Assembly (NCBI RefSeq): GCF_030681155.1 | Contig: NZ_JAUXXE010000021.1 | Location: 90,855-154,854 of the forward strand | DNA: 64,000 bases | Origin: Phenylobacterium sp. | GTDB taxonomy: Bacteria; Pseudomonadota; Alphaproteobacteria; Caulobacterales; Caulobacteraceae | Direction of reading: 5' to 3' | Part shown: positions 42,675-52,108 of the stretch, piece by piece | Numbering within the stretch: position 1 is the stretch's first letter | Layout: each line of letters starts with the position of its first letter | Made by a program: the position numbers and the translations under genes | The notes under the pieces: generated by a model | The model's input: only the letters and a program-made list of their open reading frames with translations | Told to the model about the DNA's origin: nothing | Database searches by the model: none

Positions 42675-43184
42675 TTAGGCGGCGACGGCCTTGATCAGGC
42701 TCTTGTTCAGGATGCCGATGGCGGCGTCGCGGTCGATGCGCTCGATGGCGGCGACTTCACGGGCCATGCGATCCAGGGCCGATTCGTAGAGCTGGCGCTC
42801 CGAATAGGACTGTTCCGGTTGGTTCTCGGCGCGGTGCAGGTCGCGCACGACTTCAGCGATCGAGATCAGGTCGCCGGAGTTGATCTTGGCTTCGTATTCC
42901 TGGGCGCGACGCGACCACATGGTGCGCTTCACGCGAGCGCGGCCCTTCAGGGTGGTCAGCGCTTGGCTGACGACATTGCCTTCGGCCAGCGACCGCAGGC
43001 CCGCGCCGCGGGCTTTCGCTGTCGGAACGCGAAGGGTCATCTTCTCATGGTCGAAGGTAATGACGTAAACTTCGAGGGAATAGCCGGCGACTTCCTGGGT
43101 TTCGATCCCCTGTACCTGGCCCACGCCATGAGCCGGATAGACGACGTGGTCGCCAACGGAGAATTCCAGACCGCTCTTGCTCAT
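42675..43184 (-). CDS. carD: CarD/CdnL family transcription regulator
   Basis: A 169-residue protein. The N-terminal RNA-polymerase-interacting Tudor-like domain (FSVGDHVVYPAHGVGQVQGIE) and the C-terminal basic helical domain (KRTMWSRRAQEYEAKINSGD, SYSERQLYESALDRMA) are complete. It stabilises open complexes at housekeeping promoters and is known in Caulobacter as CdnL. ATG 43182-43184 is chosen; AAGGAC lies upstream. The 43185-43465 gap between it and fdxA holds no gene. Confidence 0.92.
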   Translation of the reverse strand: MSKSGLEFSVGDHVVYPAHGVGQVQGIETQEVAGYSLEVYVITFDHEKMTLRVPTAKARGAGLRSLAEGNVVSQALTTLKGRARVKRTMWSRRAQEYEAKINSGDLISIAEVVRDLHRAENQPEQSYSERQLYESALDRMAREVAAIERIDRDAAIGILNKSLIKAVAA

Positions 43185-43465
43185 TCGCTCAAGTCCTTTC
43201 AACGCGTCCCAACCCGTTAAGAGGTGTTAATCACTTTCCAACAGCGCAAAAGGCACCCATCCGCAAAACTGCGCGGCGGCTTACCCCTGTTGGAACGGAA
43301 TTGACCTCTAGGACACCCTTCGCCTTGTGAAGGCGTACACTGGCCGGGGACGGCTCTTCTGCAGAAACGACGGGGCAAGCGTGCTCGCTATCACCACGTC
43401 AAGGGTGACATTAGCATAAAAATCAGCCGAAAGAAAGGCTTGCCCCGGGCGTGACCTGGGGAACC

Positions 43466-43807
43466 TTAGGAGCCGCGACCGGGCTTCTCGCTGAAGTACT
43501 TCTCGAACTTGCCTTCTTCGCGCTCGAACTCTTCGCGATCAGCAGGTGGTTCGCCCTTCACCGTGATGTTGGGCCAGACCTTGGCGTAGTCCGTGTTGAT
43601 CTTCAACCACTTGGAGTCAGCGTCGTCTTCTGTGTCGGGCTTGATGGCGTCGACAGGGCACTCAGGTTCGCAGACGCCGCAATCGATGCATTCGTCCGGA
43701 TTGATCACCAGGAAGTTCTCGCCTTCGTAGAAGCAGTCGACGGGACACACCTCCACGCAGTCCATGAACTTACATTTGATGCAGGGATCCATGACGATAT
43801 AGGTCAT
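43466..43807 (-). CDS. fdxA: 7Fe-8S ferredoxin
   Basis: A 113-residue ferredoxin. [18 protein letters not shown] supplies the 3Fe-4S and part of the 4Fe-4S ligands, and [16 protein letters not shown] the rest, the FdxA pattern. The acidic C-terminal tail ([19 protein letters not shown]) is also typical. It carries electrons in the cytosol. It lies upstream of carD on the same strand with a 280-base gap. Confidence 0.94.
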   Translation of the reverse strand: MTYIVMDPCIKCKFMDCVEVCPVDCFYEGENFLVINPDECIDCGVCEPECPVDAIKPDTEDDADSKWLKINTDYAKVWPNITVKGEPPADREEFEREEGKFEKYFSEKPGRGS

Positions 43808-43920
43808 CGCGGAATTAGGCTCCGGCCACTCTGATAGGGCGGCGGTTTTTCCGGCGCTGGCCCCGCAATGTCAATGCCGCCAGACCGCAGGATATCTGGA
43901 AGCCTCGATAGAGCGCCGGC

Positions 43921-46284
43921 TCAGGGGGCTGGCCGCAGCTTCACCACACGCTCTGTCGCCGCTTCCACCGCCTGCCGCGAATAGCTCAACGGCACGTATT
44001 CTCCGTTGGCCCACTTCGGGAATAGGTCGCGATAGTGCGCGCTACCTGGGGCGCCGGACTGGCCCGGCGTGTTGATGGCGAGGCTGTTGTCCCAGGCGCC
44101 GACGTCCAGGATCATGCGGAACGAGGCGCCGGCGATGACGCGATAATCTTCGGCGCGCCAGGTGGCGGCGAGGGGGGAAAGCATGGTGCCGGCCATCGGC
44201 AGCGTCCCGCTGGACATCGCTGGGCGATCGGCGACGGGCGCGAGTGGGGTCAAGGAGTGGTCGAAACGCGCCTGGTGCAGCTTGCCCCAGGCCCAGGTGG
44301 TTGGTTCGGGGCCAAGTTTCGCGGCGACCTCTTCATAGGCGGCTAGCAGGCTGGACGTCAGGATCTGGTCGCGGGCGTCGGTGGGGTTGGCGCCGAGGCT
44401 GGCGTCGGGGTGCTCCAGCAGTAGCATCACTGCGGCCAGGTCGCCATTGCCAACGGTGGCGCGGGCGGCCTGGGGCACGGCGCGGGCGACCGTTGCCTTC
44501 CCCAGGTGCTTCGCGGTCCAGACCTCGTAGAGAGCCGCGCCGGGGCTGTCGCTGGCGGTCCTGTGGTCCCAGTCGCGCAAGAGCTTCAGCGCGGCGGCGA
44601 GCTTGGCGTCGTTGGTCTTGATCGGCGCCAGCAGGGTCAGCATCCGCCGTGAGGTGATGTTGTAGGGATCGGTTTGCAGCGCCGCGGCGTCAGCGAGGGT
44701 CAGCTTATTGTTGGCCGCCAACACCTCGGCGATCCGCTGCATGCGCGCCGGGTTCGACCATTCGAACCCGACCTTGCGTTCGGCATAAGGGAAGTCGGCG
44801 GGCAGGTTCATCTGGTTGGCCGAAGCGAACCAGCCGGAGGCCGGATTGTGGGCGCTGGGCAGTTCGTCGAGCTTCAGGAACCCCTTCCATTCGTAGCGCC
44901 CGTCGCCCGGAACCGGCAGCAGGCCATCCCAGTTCTGACGGCGCGGAACCTTGCCGGCCGCGACCCAGCCGATGTCGCCCTTGGTGTCGGCATAGACCTG
45001 GTTTTCCGACGGCGCGCCCCAGTCAGCCAGGGCGCCCTTGAAGCCGTCCCAGGTCTTGGCGGTCATGTAGCCCATCGAGCCGAAATAGGCCGAGGTCCCA
45101 GGCTCGGCCCAGACGCTGCGCACGGCGAAGGCGCGGGCCTTGGCGGCATCGGCATAGATCACGGGCCCGTGCCGGGTGAAGTGCAGCTCGACCTTACGCG
45201 GGGCTTGGCCCTTGACCTCAATGGTCTCGGTCACGCTGTCCATCTGCGCCCAGCCGCCGGCATAGCGGTAGTTCAGGGGCGATTTCGGATCGGTCTCGTA
45301 GACATAGAGGTCCTCCTGGTCGGCCGGGAAGATCGTCAGGCCGAAGGCGACGGTCCCGTTGTGGCCGATGGAGACGCCGGGCAGGGCCGGCTCGCCGGCG
45401 CCGATCACCGAGAAGCCTGGCGCTTCCATGTGAACGATGTAGCGCAGCGACGGCGCGCTATGCTCGCGGTGCGGGTCATTGGCCAGGATGGGGCGGCCGG
45501 TGGCGGTGCGGCTGGCGGCGACGGTCCAGTTGTTGGAGCCGATCGCGTCGGGCGGGATTTCAAGCATGGCGGTCTTGGCCGCCGGCCCGGAGAACTTCAC
45601 TCCGCTAGTGGCGAGCTGGTAGTCGCCGAGCACGTTGGCCGGAATGTCGCAGGGATCGAGGCCCTCGGGAATCTTGGTCTTCCAGGCAGGTTCGATATGG
45701 CGATAGAGCTTGGCAGCCTCGAGACCGGCGGCGCAGGCGATCTGGGCGCGGCCGACTTCGTTCGGCACGTTGCGGGTCAGGCCGTGGCTGCGGATGCGCA
45801 CCACGTCGTCGGGCGTCCAGAGGTCGGGCGTCGAGCCTGCCAGCTTGAATTCCGGGGGCAGGGGCTGCTTGCCGGCGCGGATCTCGGCCACATAGGCGTT
45901 CACACCAGCGACAAAGGCCTCGGTGTTGTCCTTGGCGCCGGCGCCGTAGGCGGCCCATTCGCGCTCCATGTCGCCGCGGTAGAGGAACAGTCGCGCGGCC
46001 CGGTCTTGGGCCACATAGGCCGGGCCGAAATCCTTGGCGAGCAGGCCTAGGCCCCGCTTGCGCCACAGGTCGATCTGCCAAAGCCGGTCGCTGGCGACGT
46101 TGTAGCCCTGTAGGAAGAAGGCGTCGCGCACGTCGCCGGCATAGATGTGGGCGATGCCCCAGCGATCAACCCGGATCTCGGCCGGCTTTTGCAAGCCGTC
46201 CAGCGTCCGCGTCTCTTCGGGCGGGGCGGCCAGGGCCGAGGTGGAGACGAGGGCGGCGAGCAGGGCGGAGGCGACCGTTTTCAT
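43921..46284 (-). CDS. Penicillin acylase-family Ntn hydrolase, periplasmic
   Basis: A 787-residue precursor. The signal peptide is KTVASALLAALVSTSALAA. The alpha part has VDRWGIAHIYAGDVRDAFFLQGYNVASDRLWQIDL. The autocatalytic site GSNNW places the nucleophile at Ser250, and HREHSAPSLRYIVHME and GHNGTVAFGLTI follow in the beta chain. It is probably processed to two chains and hydrolyses an amide such as an N-acyl homoserine lactone or beta-lactam side chain; the substrate cannot be read from the sequence. ATG 46282-46284 is chosen for the signal peptide. Confidence 0.88.
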   Translation of the reverse strand: MKTVASALLAALVSTSALAAPPEETRTLDGLQKPAEIRVDRWGIAHIYAGDVRDAFFLQGYNVASDRLWQIDLWRKRGLGLLAKDFGPAYVAQDRAARLFLYRGDMEREWAAYGAGAKDNTEAFVAGVNAYVAEIRAGKQPLPPEFKLAGSTPDLWTPDDVVRIRSHGLTRNVPNEVGRAQIACAAGLEAAKLYRHIEPAWKTKIPEGLDPCDIPANVLGDYQLATSGVKFSGPAAKTAMLEIPPDAIGSNNWTVAASRTATGRPILANDPHREHSAPSLRYIVHMEAPGFSVIGAGEPALPGVSIGHNGTVAFGLTIFPADQEDLYVYETDPKSPLNYRYAGGWAQMDSVTETIEVKGQAPRKVELHFTRHGPVIYADAAKARAFAVRSVWAEPGTSAYFGSMGYMTAKTWDGFKGALADWGAPSENQVYADTKGDIGWVAAGKVPRRQNWDGLLPVPGDGRYEWKGFLKLDELPSAHNPASGWFASANQMNLPADFPYAERKVGFEWSNPARMQRIAEVLAANNKLTLADAAALQTDPYNITSRRMLTLLAPIKTNDAKLAAALKLLRDWDHRTASDSPGAALYEVWTAKHLGKATVARAVPQAARATVGNGDLAAVMLLLEHPDASLGANPTDARDQILTSSLLAAYEEVAAKLGPEPTTWAWGKLHQARFDHSLTPLAPVADRPAMSSGTLPMAGTMLSPLAATWRAEDYRVIAGASFRMILDVGAWDNSLAINTPGQSGAPGSAHYRDLFPKWANGEYVPLSYSRQAVEAATERVVKLRPAP

Positions 46285-46335
46285 GGTGGCCAAGCTAGGC
46301 CGCTGAACGCCGGCCGACAATCGTCCGTGCTCGAC

Positions 46336-46791
46336 CTATCTCGCCAGATAGGCGGCCAGGCTGTTCAGCAGTTCCTTGGTGCCGTGCTCTCGGAACTCCG
46401 GCTTGTCGTGGCCATCGAAATAGGCCCCTTGCTCGGTATAGATCAGGCGCGTGCCGTCGCCATCGGCCTTGAACTCCACGGTCGCGACGGAGATCGAGAT
46501 CCGCGTTTCGTCCATATCCATCGTGTAGTTGAAGGCGATGCGTCGATCGGGGACGATCTCCTGATAGAGGGCGTCGTAGGTGTAGATCGCGCCGCCGTCC
46601 GGGCCGCCCTTGTTCAATTCCCGCCCACCAATTCGGAAATCAAGCTGGTAGCCCGGGTCGGGCTTGGCCGTGTTGCCGAACCACTGCGCCTTTGCCTCCG
46701 GCGACGTCCACGCCGCGAACACCTGTCCCGGCTCGGCGGCGTAGGTCCGATCGATGACGAAGGTGGCGTGGCTCACGGAACGTTCGGTCAT
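46336..46791 (-). CDS. AHSA1/SRPBCC-family protein
   Basis: A 151-residue protein of the activator-of-Hsp90-ATPase-like group: FVIDRTYAAEPGQVFAAWTSPEAKAQWFG, FRIGGRELNKG and YTEQGAYFDG are the usual landmarks. Upstream, an imperfect dyad AAGTGATCGCTT (46814-46825, minus strand) could be an operator. Many such genes are paired with an ArsR regulator; here an ArsR gene lies 940 bases away (47733) on the other strand. Confidence 0.82.
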   Translation of the reverse strand: MTERSVSHATFVIDRTYAAEPGQVFAAWTSPEAKAQWFGNTAKPDPGYQLDFRIGGRELNKGGPDGGAIYTYDALYQEIVPDRRIAFNYTMDMDETRISISVATVEFKADGDGTRLIYTEQGAYFDGHDKPEFREHGTKELLNSLAAYLAR

Positions 46792-46889
46792 CGGGTGTCT
46801 CCTTATTTATGAAGCGATCACTTAAGTATCAAGGTGTGAGAAATTAGTCAAGGGAACGCTTCAGCATTGCGGTGACTTCCGGGGGGCCT

Positions 46890-47660
46890 TTAGGCCACCG
46901 AGGCCTTCAGGAGGGCGGCGCGCTCCTCGGGCGTCAGGTGACGCCAATGCCCTTCGGGCAGGTCGCCGATCTGCAGGGGCCCGACGCGCACACGCATCAG
47001 ATCGACGACGCGCAAGTCCACCGCCTCGGCCATGCGCCGGATCTGGCGGTTGCGGCCTTCCTTCAGGATGATGTTGAGCTTCTGGTCGTGGATCTGGCGC
47101 ACCTTGGCAGGGCGCAGTTTGCGGCCGTCGAGCTCCAGCCCGTTGCGCAGCAGGTCCAGTTTCCGGGGGGTGATGACCCCGGTCAGCAGCACCATGTACT
47201 CCTTGTCGATGTTCGACTCCGGCCCGATCAGCGCCTTGGCTAGGACGCCGTCTTCCGACAGCACCAGCAGGCCGCGCGAGTCCCGGTCCAGCCTGCCGAG
47301 CGGCGCCAGGTTGTTGCCGGGGCCGGGGACCGCGCCGCCTTGATCCCACTGGGCCTGCGCGGTCAGCAGGCTGGCCGCCTCGACCTGATCGTCCTGCGGC
47401 AGGGAAGAGACGATGCCGATCGGCTTGTGGAACACCACGCTCAACATTGTGTCCAGGATCGCCTGGGCGCTGTCGTTGAGGACCAAGGTCTGGCCGTTCT
47501 CGATCTTGCGCCCGGCGTCGTCGACCCGCTGGCCGTCGATGAAGACCAGACCCTTGCCGATCAGGGCTTCAGCCTCGCGTCGCGAGCAGACGCCGCTCTG
47601 CGCCAGCCATTTGTTCACGCGCTGCGGTTCAGGTTCGTTGTAGGTGCGGGTCCAGGCCAT
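46890..47660 (-). CDS. RsuA/RluB/RluF-type pseudouridine synthase
   Basis: A 256-residue enzyme. The S4 RNA-binding domain is at the N-terminus (VNKWLAQSGVCSRREAEALI). The catalytic Asp is in GRLDRDSRGLLVL, and KVRQIHDQKLNIILKEGRNRQIRRM is the family C-core. It isomerises a uridine in ribosomal RNA; RluF-like is my best guess because of the LPQDDQVEAASLL insert, but RluB or RluE cannot be excluded. It is probably monocistronic. Confidence 0.86.
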   Translation of the reverse strand: MAWTRTYNEPEPQRVNKWLAQSGVCSRREAEALIGKGLVFIDGQRVDDAGRKIENGQTLVLNDSAQAILDTMLSVVFHKPIGIVSSLPQDDQVEAASLLTAQAQWDQGGAVPGPGNNLAPLGRLDRDSRGLLVLSEDGVLAKALIGPESNIDKEYMVLLTGVITPRKLDLLRNGLELDGRKLRPAKVRQIHDQKLNIILKEGRNRQIRRMAEAVDLRVVDLMRVRVGPLQIGDLPEGHWRHLTPEERAALLKASVA

Positions 47661-47723
47661 GGCCCTGCATACGGCCCGCGCCGACGCTCGCCAAGCACTT
47701 GCCGGCCGGCGAACATGATGATA

Positions 47724-47741
47724 GTTTAGTTTATGCTAAAC
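47724..47741. promoter_or_regulatory. ArsR operator overlapping its own start codon
   Basis: GTTTAG-TTTATG-CTAAAC is a perfect 6-bp-arm palindrome whose central TTTATG contains the start ATG of the ArsR gene (47733). Binding here would block initiation of its own gene, so strong autorepression is expected. It also lies 64 bases from the divergent pseudouridine synthase start. Confidence 0.6.
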
Positions 47742-48074
47742 AATAGTCAAAAACTCGATCTCCTGTTCCACGCCCTCTCCGATCCCGGCCGGCGGGGAAT
47801 GGTCGAGACGCTGAGCCAAGGACCTGCGTCGGTGAGCGAGCTCGCCGCCCCGCTGGACATGACGCTGTCGGCGGTGGTCCAGCACCTGGCGGTGCTAGAA
47901 GCCAGCGGCATCGTGCGGTCGGAAAAGCAGGGCCGGGTGCGAACCTGCCGCATCGAGCCCGAGGCCCTGAGCCTGGTCGAGCTGTGGGTCAACGCGCGGC
48001 GGACGAGTTGGGAGCGCAAGCTGGACGGACTGGGCGAGTTCCTGGCCGCGAAGCCCGACGGGAGCAAGTCATGA
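47733..48074 (+). CDS. ArsR-family regulator
   Basis: A 113-residue winged-helix protein: LFHALSDPGRRGMVETLSQGPASVSELAAPLDMTLSAVVQHLAVLEASGIVRSEKQGRVR is a full ArsR HTH and wing. The metal-binding Cys of classic ArsR (CVC) is absent. The WVNARRTSWERKLDGLGEFL tail is the form found with AHSA1/SRPBCC partners, so it probably senses something other than a metal. Its start codon lies within a palindrome. Confidence 0.88.
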   Translation: MLNNSQKLDLLFHALSDPGRRGMVETLSQGPASVSELAAPLDMTLSAVVQHLAVLEASGIVRSEKQGRVRTCRIEPEALSLVELWVNARRTSWERKLDGLGEFLAAKPDGSKS

Positions 48075-48108
48075 TCCCCGCAAGCGCGGTGCAAATCTCG
48101 CTAAGCGA

Positions 48109-48390
48109 TCAGCCGGCTTCCAGCGTCGAATAGAGCTCGCGCGCCTCGGCCGGGGGGCCGCGCCGCTCACCCAGGTTCTCGACCGCAACGGCGATCAAGC
48201 GCCCGCCGACCGCGAACACCAGGCGGTCGCCGACCTTTACGGGGCGGGCGCACTTGTCGATCCGGGTTTCCGATCCGCCGCGGGTGAGGCGGACCTTGCC
48301 CTCGTCCAGATATTTTGCTGCCAGCGACCGGGTCTTGAAGAACCGCGCACGCCACATCCAGACGTCGGCCCGGCAAGCATCGTCGCTCAT
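48109..48390 (-). CDS. S4-domain RNA-binding protein (Hsp15-like)
   Basis: A 93-residue protein with one S4 domain: VDVWMWRARFFKTRSLAAKYLDEGKVRLT. The basic C-terminal part binds RNA. Its start overlaps the stop of the helicase gene by 4 bases, so the two are co-expressed. Hsp15 recycles 50S subunits carrying nascent chains; that role is inferred. Confidence 0.85.
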   Translation of the reverse strand: MSDDACRADVWMWRARFFKTRSLAAKYLDEGKVRLTRGGSETRIDKCARPVKVGDRLVFAVGGRLIAVAVENLGERRGPPAEARELYSTLEAG

Positions 48391-50924
48391 GCGCGCACGG
48401 CCTTGGCCTTGCGGCGGCGGCGCGGGCGACGCGCGGCTGTGGCCGGCTGTTCCTTCAGGGCCGCCAGGGCGGCGAACGGCGAGTTGGGGGCGGGCGCGCT
48501 CACGGCGTGCGGCTTAGGCTTTTCGCTGCGGCGACGCCAGACCAGCGGTTCGCCCTGCTTGGGTTTCGTCGTTGGCGCGAAGTTGAGGGCGCGCAGGATG
48601 TCGTTGACCTCGTTGGCGGTCCAGCCAAGCTCCTCGCGCGCTTGCTCGGATAGCTGGCCTTGCTTGGGCGCGGCGCGCAGCAGGGCGTCCAGGCGCTCCA
48701 GCGCCTCGACCGGCACGGCGTGGCGGCCTACTGCGCGTAGGCCAAAGGCGGCCAGGGTCGGCGCTGGGGGCGGCGGGTCCGGAAGTCGGCTGACGCTATC
48801 GGTCGCGGGGCGCCAATCGCGGCCGGCGAACCCTTGAACGAAGGCCAGCGCCTGGGGCTTCAGCAGGGCCGGAAGATAGAGGCTGAAAGCGCCCAGCCGG
48901 ACGCCTAGCGCCTTCAGGCCGCGCCGTTCGACTTGGCTCAAGCTCTTGGCCTCGGCCCGGACCAGGTCGCGGTCGAGGATCCCGCCTGCTTCGATCAGCC
49001 GGTAGGCGAGGCCGCGCGCCAAGCCCTTGACCTTGCCGCTGGAGAGGGCCGCTTCAAGACGGCGCAGGACGCCCAGTCGTTTGACGGCCTCGGCGGCGAG
49101 AAAGGCTTCCAGTCGCCGCGCCGCGCGCTCGCGAGCCGGCGGCGGACCAAGTTCGCCATAGAGCCGGACCTTGGGTGAAAATGGCGTACCGCCGGCGACC
49201 GCGCCGGCCGCCTCGCCGCGCCAGTGCACCACGCCGTCTGGCGTAAAGGAAAAGGCGTCATCGGGCTCGGCGGCCAGCTTGCCCAGCCGCTTGGAGATTT
49301 CGGGTCCGACCGCGGCGACCGCGGCCGCGCGCAGCGCCTTTTCCTCTAGCACAGAGGAGCCTTGGGCCGGCTCGAAGCTGACGCCGAGCAGCTTGCCGAC
49401 ATACTGGCCTTCGACCGTAACCGATCCGTCGCCGGCGACGCCCGCCAGCATCTCGCTGCGCACATTCAGCGCTCGCATCAGGGCGCTGGTCCGGCGGTCG
49501 ACAAACCGGGCCATCAGCTTTTCGTGCAGGGTGTCGGACAGCCGATCTTCCAGCAGGCGCGTTCGGCCTTGCCAGCCGCCGGCGTCGGCCAGCCAGTCAG
49601 GCCGGTTGGCGACATAGGCCAGGGTGCGCACGCCGGCGAGGCGGGCAGCCAGGGTGTCGATCTCCCCGTCGGTGCGGTCGAGATGACGGTACTGACCGGC
49701 GATCCAGTCCTCGGGAACCTTGCGGTTGCGGCTGGTCAGCCAGCCAAAGAATTCCCGGACCAGGCGGATGTGTTCCTCGCCGGAGGTCTTGCGGAAGTCT
49801 GGCGTCTGGCAGACGTCCCACAGCTTGATCAGAGCCTGTCGGTCGCGCATGCAGCGGTCGATGACTTCCGGCTCGCCGGATACCGCGCGCAGGGTCTTTT
49901 CGTCCAACGCCTCCGCCGAGAGCTTCAGCCCCTGCCGCGACGGCGGCGCGGCGAGCGAGCGCACCAGGTTCGGTAGCGAGGTGAAGTCGAGCTTGGCGTT
50001 GCGCCATTCGGCGGCGGCGATGGCGTCGAAACGGTGTTCCTCAACCGCCTCGATCAGGTCGGCATCCATGTCCTCGCACTCGCCGGTGACGCCGAATGTC
50101 CCGTCGCGGGTGAAGCGCCCGGCGCGGCCGGCGATCTGGCCGACCTCCTGGGGATGCAGGAAACGCGTGCGCTTGCCGTCGAACTTTCGCAGGCCGGCGA
50201 AGGCCACATGGTCGACATCCATGTTCAGGCCCATGCCGATGGCGTCGGTCGCGACCAGGAAGTCGACCTCGCCTGACTGGTACAGCGAAACCTGGTCGTT
50301 GCGGGTGCGGGGGCTTAGCGAACCCATGACCACGGCCGCGCCGCCGCGCTGGCGGCGGATCAGTTCGGCGATGGCGTAGACCAGGTCCGCCGAGCAGGCG
50401 ACCACGGCCGAGCGCCGAGGCAGGCGGGTCAGCTTCTTGGGGCCGGAATAGGTCAGCCGCGACAGGCGCTCGCGGGTGACGATCTCGGCGTCGGGCAGCA
50501 GCCGGCGGATGAGCGGCGCCATGGTCCCGGCGCCCATCAGCATGGTCTCAAACTTGCCCCGGGCGTGCAGCAGCCGGTGAGTGAAGACGTGGCCGCGTTC
50601 AGGGTCGGCGCAAAGCTGAATCTCATCGACCGCGAGGAACTCGACCTCGCGGCTCAGCGGCATGGCCTCGACCGTGCAGACAAAATACTGGGCGCGGGCC
50701 GGGACGATCTTCTCTTCGCCGGTGATCAAGGCGACGGACGACGGCCCTCGAAGCTTGACGATGCGGTCGTATATTTCCCGTGCCAGCAACCGCAGCGGCA
50801 GGCCGATCATGCCGCTCGCATGGCCCAGCATCCGCTCGACGGCGAGATGGGTCTTGCCGGTATTGGTCGGGCCGAGCACCGCCACCAGTCTCGGCGGCCC
50901 CACACCCGAGGAACGAGCACTCAT
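48387..50924 (-). CDS. SUV3-like DEAD/DEAH-type RNA helicase
   Basis: An 845-residue protein. Walker A is GPTNTGKTH (18-26), Walker B is VDEIQLC, and the second RecA lobe has ATDAIGMGLNMDVDHVAF and GRAGRFTRDG. The C-terminal 250 residues are Pro/Arg/Lys-rich and include a helical SUV3-C region. Mitochondrial SUV3 unwinds RNA for the degradosome; the bacterial version is common in Caulobacter. ATG 50922-50924 was chosen because the helicase core begins there; the frame opens 46 codons earlier. The Arg/Lys-rich tail (RRPRRRRKAKAVRA) probably binds RNA. Confidence 0.85.
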   Translation of the reverse strand: MSARSSGVGPPRLVAVLGPTNTGKTHLAVERMLGHASGMIGLPLRLLAREIYDRIVKLRGPSSVALITGEEKIVPARAQYFVCTVEAMPLSREVEFLAVDEIQLCADPERGHVFTHRLLHARGKFETMLMGAGTMAPLIRRLLPDAEIVTRERLSRLTYSGPKKLTRLPRRSAVVACSADLVYAIAELIRRQRGGAAVVMGSLSPRTRNDQVSLYQSGEVDFLVATDAIGMGLNMDVDHVAFAGLRKFDGKRTRFLHPQEVGQIAGRAGRFTRDGTFGVTGECEDMDADLIEAVEEHRFDAIAAAEWRNAKLDFTSLPNLVRSLAAPPSRQGLKLSAEALDEKTLRAVSGEPEVIDRCMRDRQALIKLWDVCQTPDFRKTSGEEHIRLVREFFGWLTSRNRKVPEDWIAGQYRHLDRTDGEIDTLAARLAGVRTLAYVANRPDWLADAGGWQGRTRLLEDRLSDTLHEKLMARFVDRRTSALMRALNVRSEMLAGVAGDGSVTVEGQYVGKLLGVSFEPAQGSSVLEEKALRAAAVAAVGPEISKRLGKLAAEPDDAFSFTPDGVVHWRGEAAGAVAGGTPFSPKVRLYGELGPPPARERAARRLEAFLAAEAVKRLGVLRRLEAALSSGKVKGLARGLAYRLIEAGGILDRDLVRAEAKSLSQVERRGLKALGVRLGAFSLYLPALLKPQALAFVQGFAGRDWRPATDSVSRLPDPPPPAPTLAAFGLRAVGRHAVPVEALERLDALLRAAPKQGQLSEQAREELGWTANEVNDILRALNFAPTTKPKQGEPLVWRRRSEKPKPHAVSAPAPNSPFAALAALKEQPATAARRPRRRRKAKAVRA

Positions 50925-50977
50925 GCAAGGAAAATGGGGCGGGAATCGCCTCGCGGCAAGCGGGGCTGATGCGATGG

Positions 50978-52108
50978 CTAATCGAGTGTGCGGCGATAGC
51001 GTGCCATGGCCAGGGCGGTGACGACGCAGACGAAGGCGACCAGGGCCAGCAGTTCGCGCCACATATCCTCAAGGCCTTGGCCCTTCAGCAGGGCGCCGCG
51101 GACCACGCGCAGGAAGTGAGTGACTGGCACGACCTCGCCCAACGCCTGGGCCCAGGCGGGCATGCCGCGAAATGGAAACATGAAGCCCGAGAGCAGTATG
51201 GAGGGCAGGATATAGAAGACGCTCATCTGCATCGCCTGCAGCTGGGTCTTTGCCACTGTGGACATCAGGAAGCCCAGCGCCAGCGAGCCGACGATGAACA
51301 GGGCCACGCCTAGTGACAGCCCCAGCCAACCGCCCTGCATCGGCACGTCGAACAGCACGCGCGCCAGCACCAGGATGATCGCCGTCTGGATCAGCCCGAC
51401 CGCGACATAGGGCGCGAGCTTGCCGACCATCACCTCAATGGGCTCGACCGGTGTGGCGAGCAGGCTCTCCATGGTCCCGCGCTCGGCTTCGCGCGTGACC
51501 GATAGCGCCGTCATCATCACCAACGTCATCGACAGGATGACGCCCAGCAGACCGGGGACGATGTTGTAGGCGGTGATCGCTTCGGGATTGTAGCGCCGGT
51601 GTACGACCACCTCGAACAACGGCTCGGCGGTTGGCCGGGCAAGGGCGCCCTTTAAGTCTGCCCCGAGGGCTTGGGTCGGCAGGGCCGCCAGGGCCGCGAC
51701 CGCTGCGCCCGTGGCCGACGGGTCGGTGGCGTCCACCTCCACCAGCATTTGCGCTTGGTCGCCGCGCACCACTCGCCGCGTGAAGTCGCCGGGAATGGTG
51801 ACGGCGAACTGCACCTCGCCGCGCCGGATCATGTCGTCCAGTTCGGCCGGCGTTCGGGCCTGGGCCACCAGGTCGAAATAGGCGCTGTTCCTCAGGGCCG
51901 AGGTGATGGAGCGGGCAAAGACCGTGTCTTCCTGCACCAGCAGGGCGGTCGGCAGGTGGCGCGGCTCCGAATTGATCGCATAGCCGAACAGCAAGAGCTG
52001 CAAGACCGGGAGAGCCAGCATCATGGCGTAGGTCAGCCGGTCGCGGGTGAGCTGCTTGAACTCCTTAATCATCACGGCCAGGACGCGGGTCGCCGAAAAG
52101 CCGCTCAT
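50978..52108 (-). CDS. ABC-2 type transporter permease
   Basis: A 376-residue inner-membrane protein with one N-terminal span, a long periplasmic domain, and five C-terminal spans (PGLLGVILSMTLVMMTALSV, ILPSILLSGFMFPF). This is the YhhJ/YbhR layout of ABC-2 exporters. It overlaps the ATPase gene by 4 bases. ATG 52106-52108 is chosen. Confidence 0.86.
   Translation of the reverse strand: MSGFSATRVLAVMIKEFKQLTRDRLTYAMMLALPVLQLLLFGYAINSEPRHLPTALLVQEDTVFARSITSALRNSAYFDLVAQARTPAELDDMIRRGEVQFAVTIPGDFTRRVVRGDQAQMLVEVDATDPSATGAAVAALAALPTQALGADLKGALARPTAEPLFEVVVHRRYNPEAITAYNIVPGLLGVILSMTLVMMTALSVTREAERGTMESLLATPVEPIEVMVGKLAPYVAVGLIQTAIILVLARVLFDVPMQGGWLGLSLGVALFIVGSLALGFLMSTVAKTQLQAMQMSVFYILPSILLSGFMFPFRGMPAWAQALGEVVPVTHFLRVVRGALLKGQGLEDMWRELLALVAFVCVVTALAMARYRRTLD

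Noticed and set aside
44674..46050. A 458-residue plus-strand frame inside the acylase gene
   Set aside because: It is a shadow of the minus-strand acylase gene: Gly/Val/Arg-rich with no motifs.
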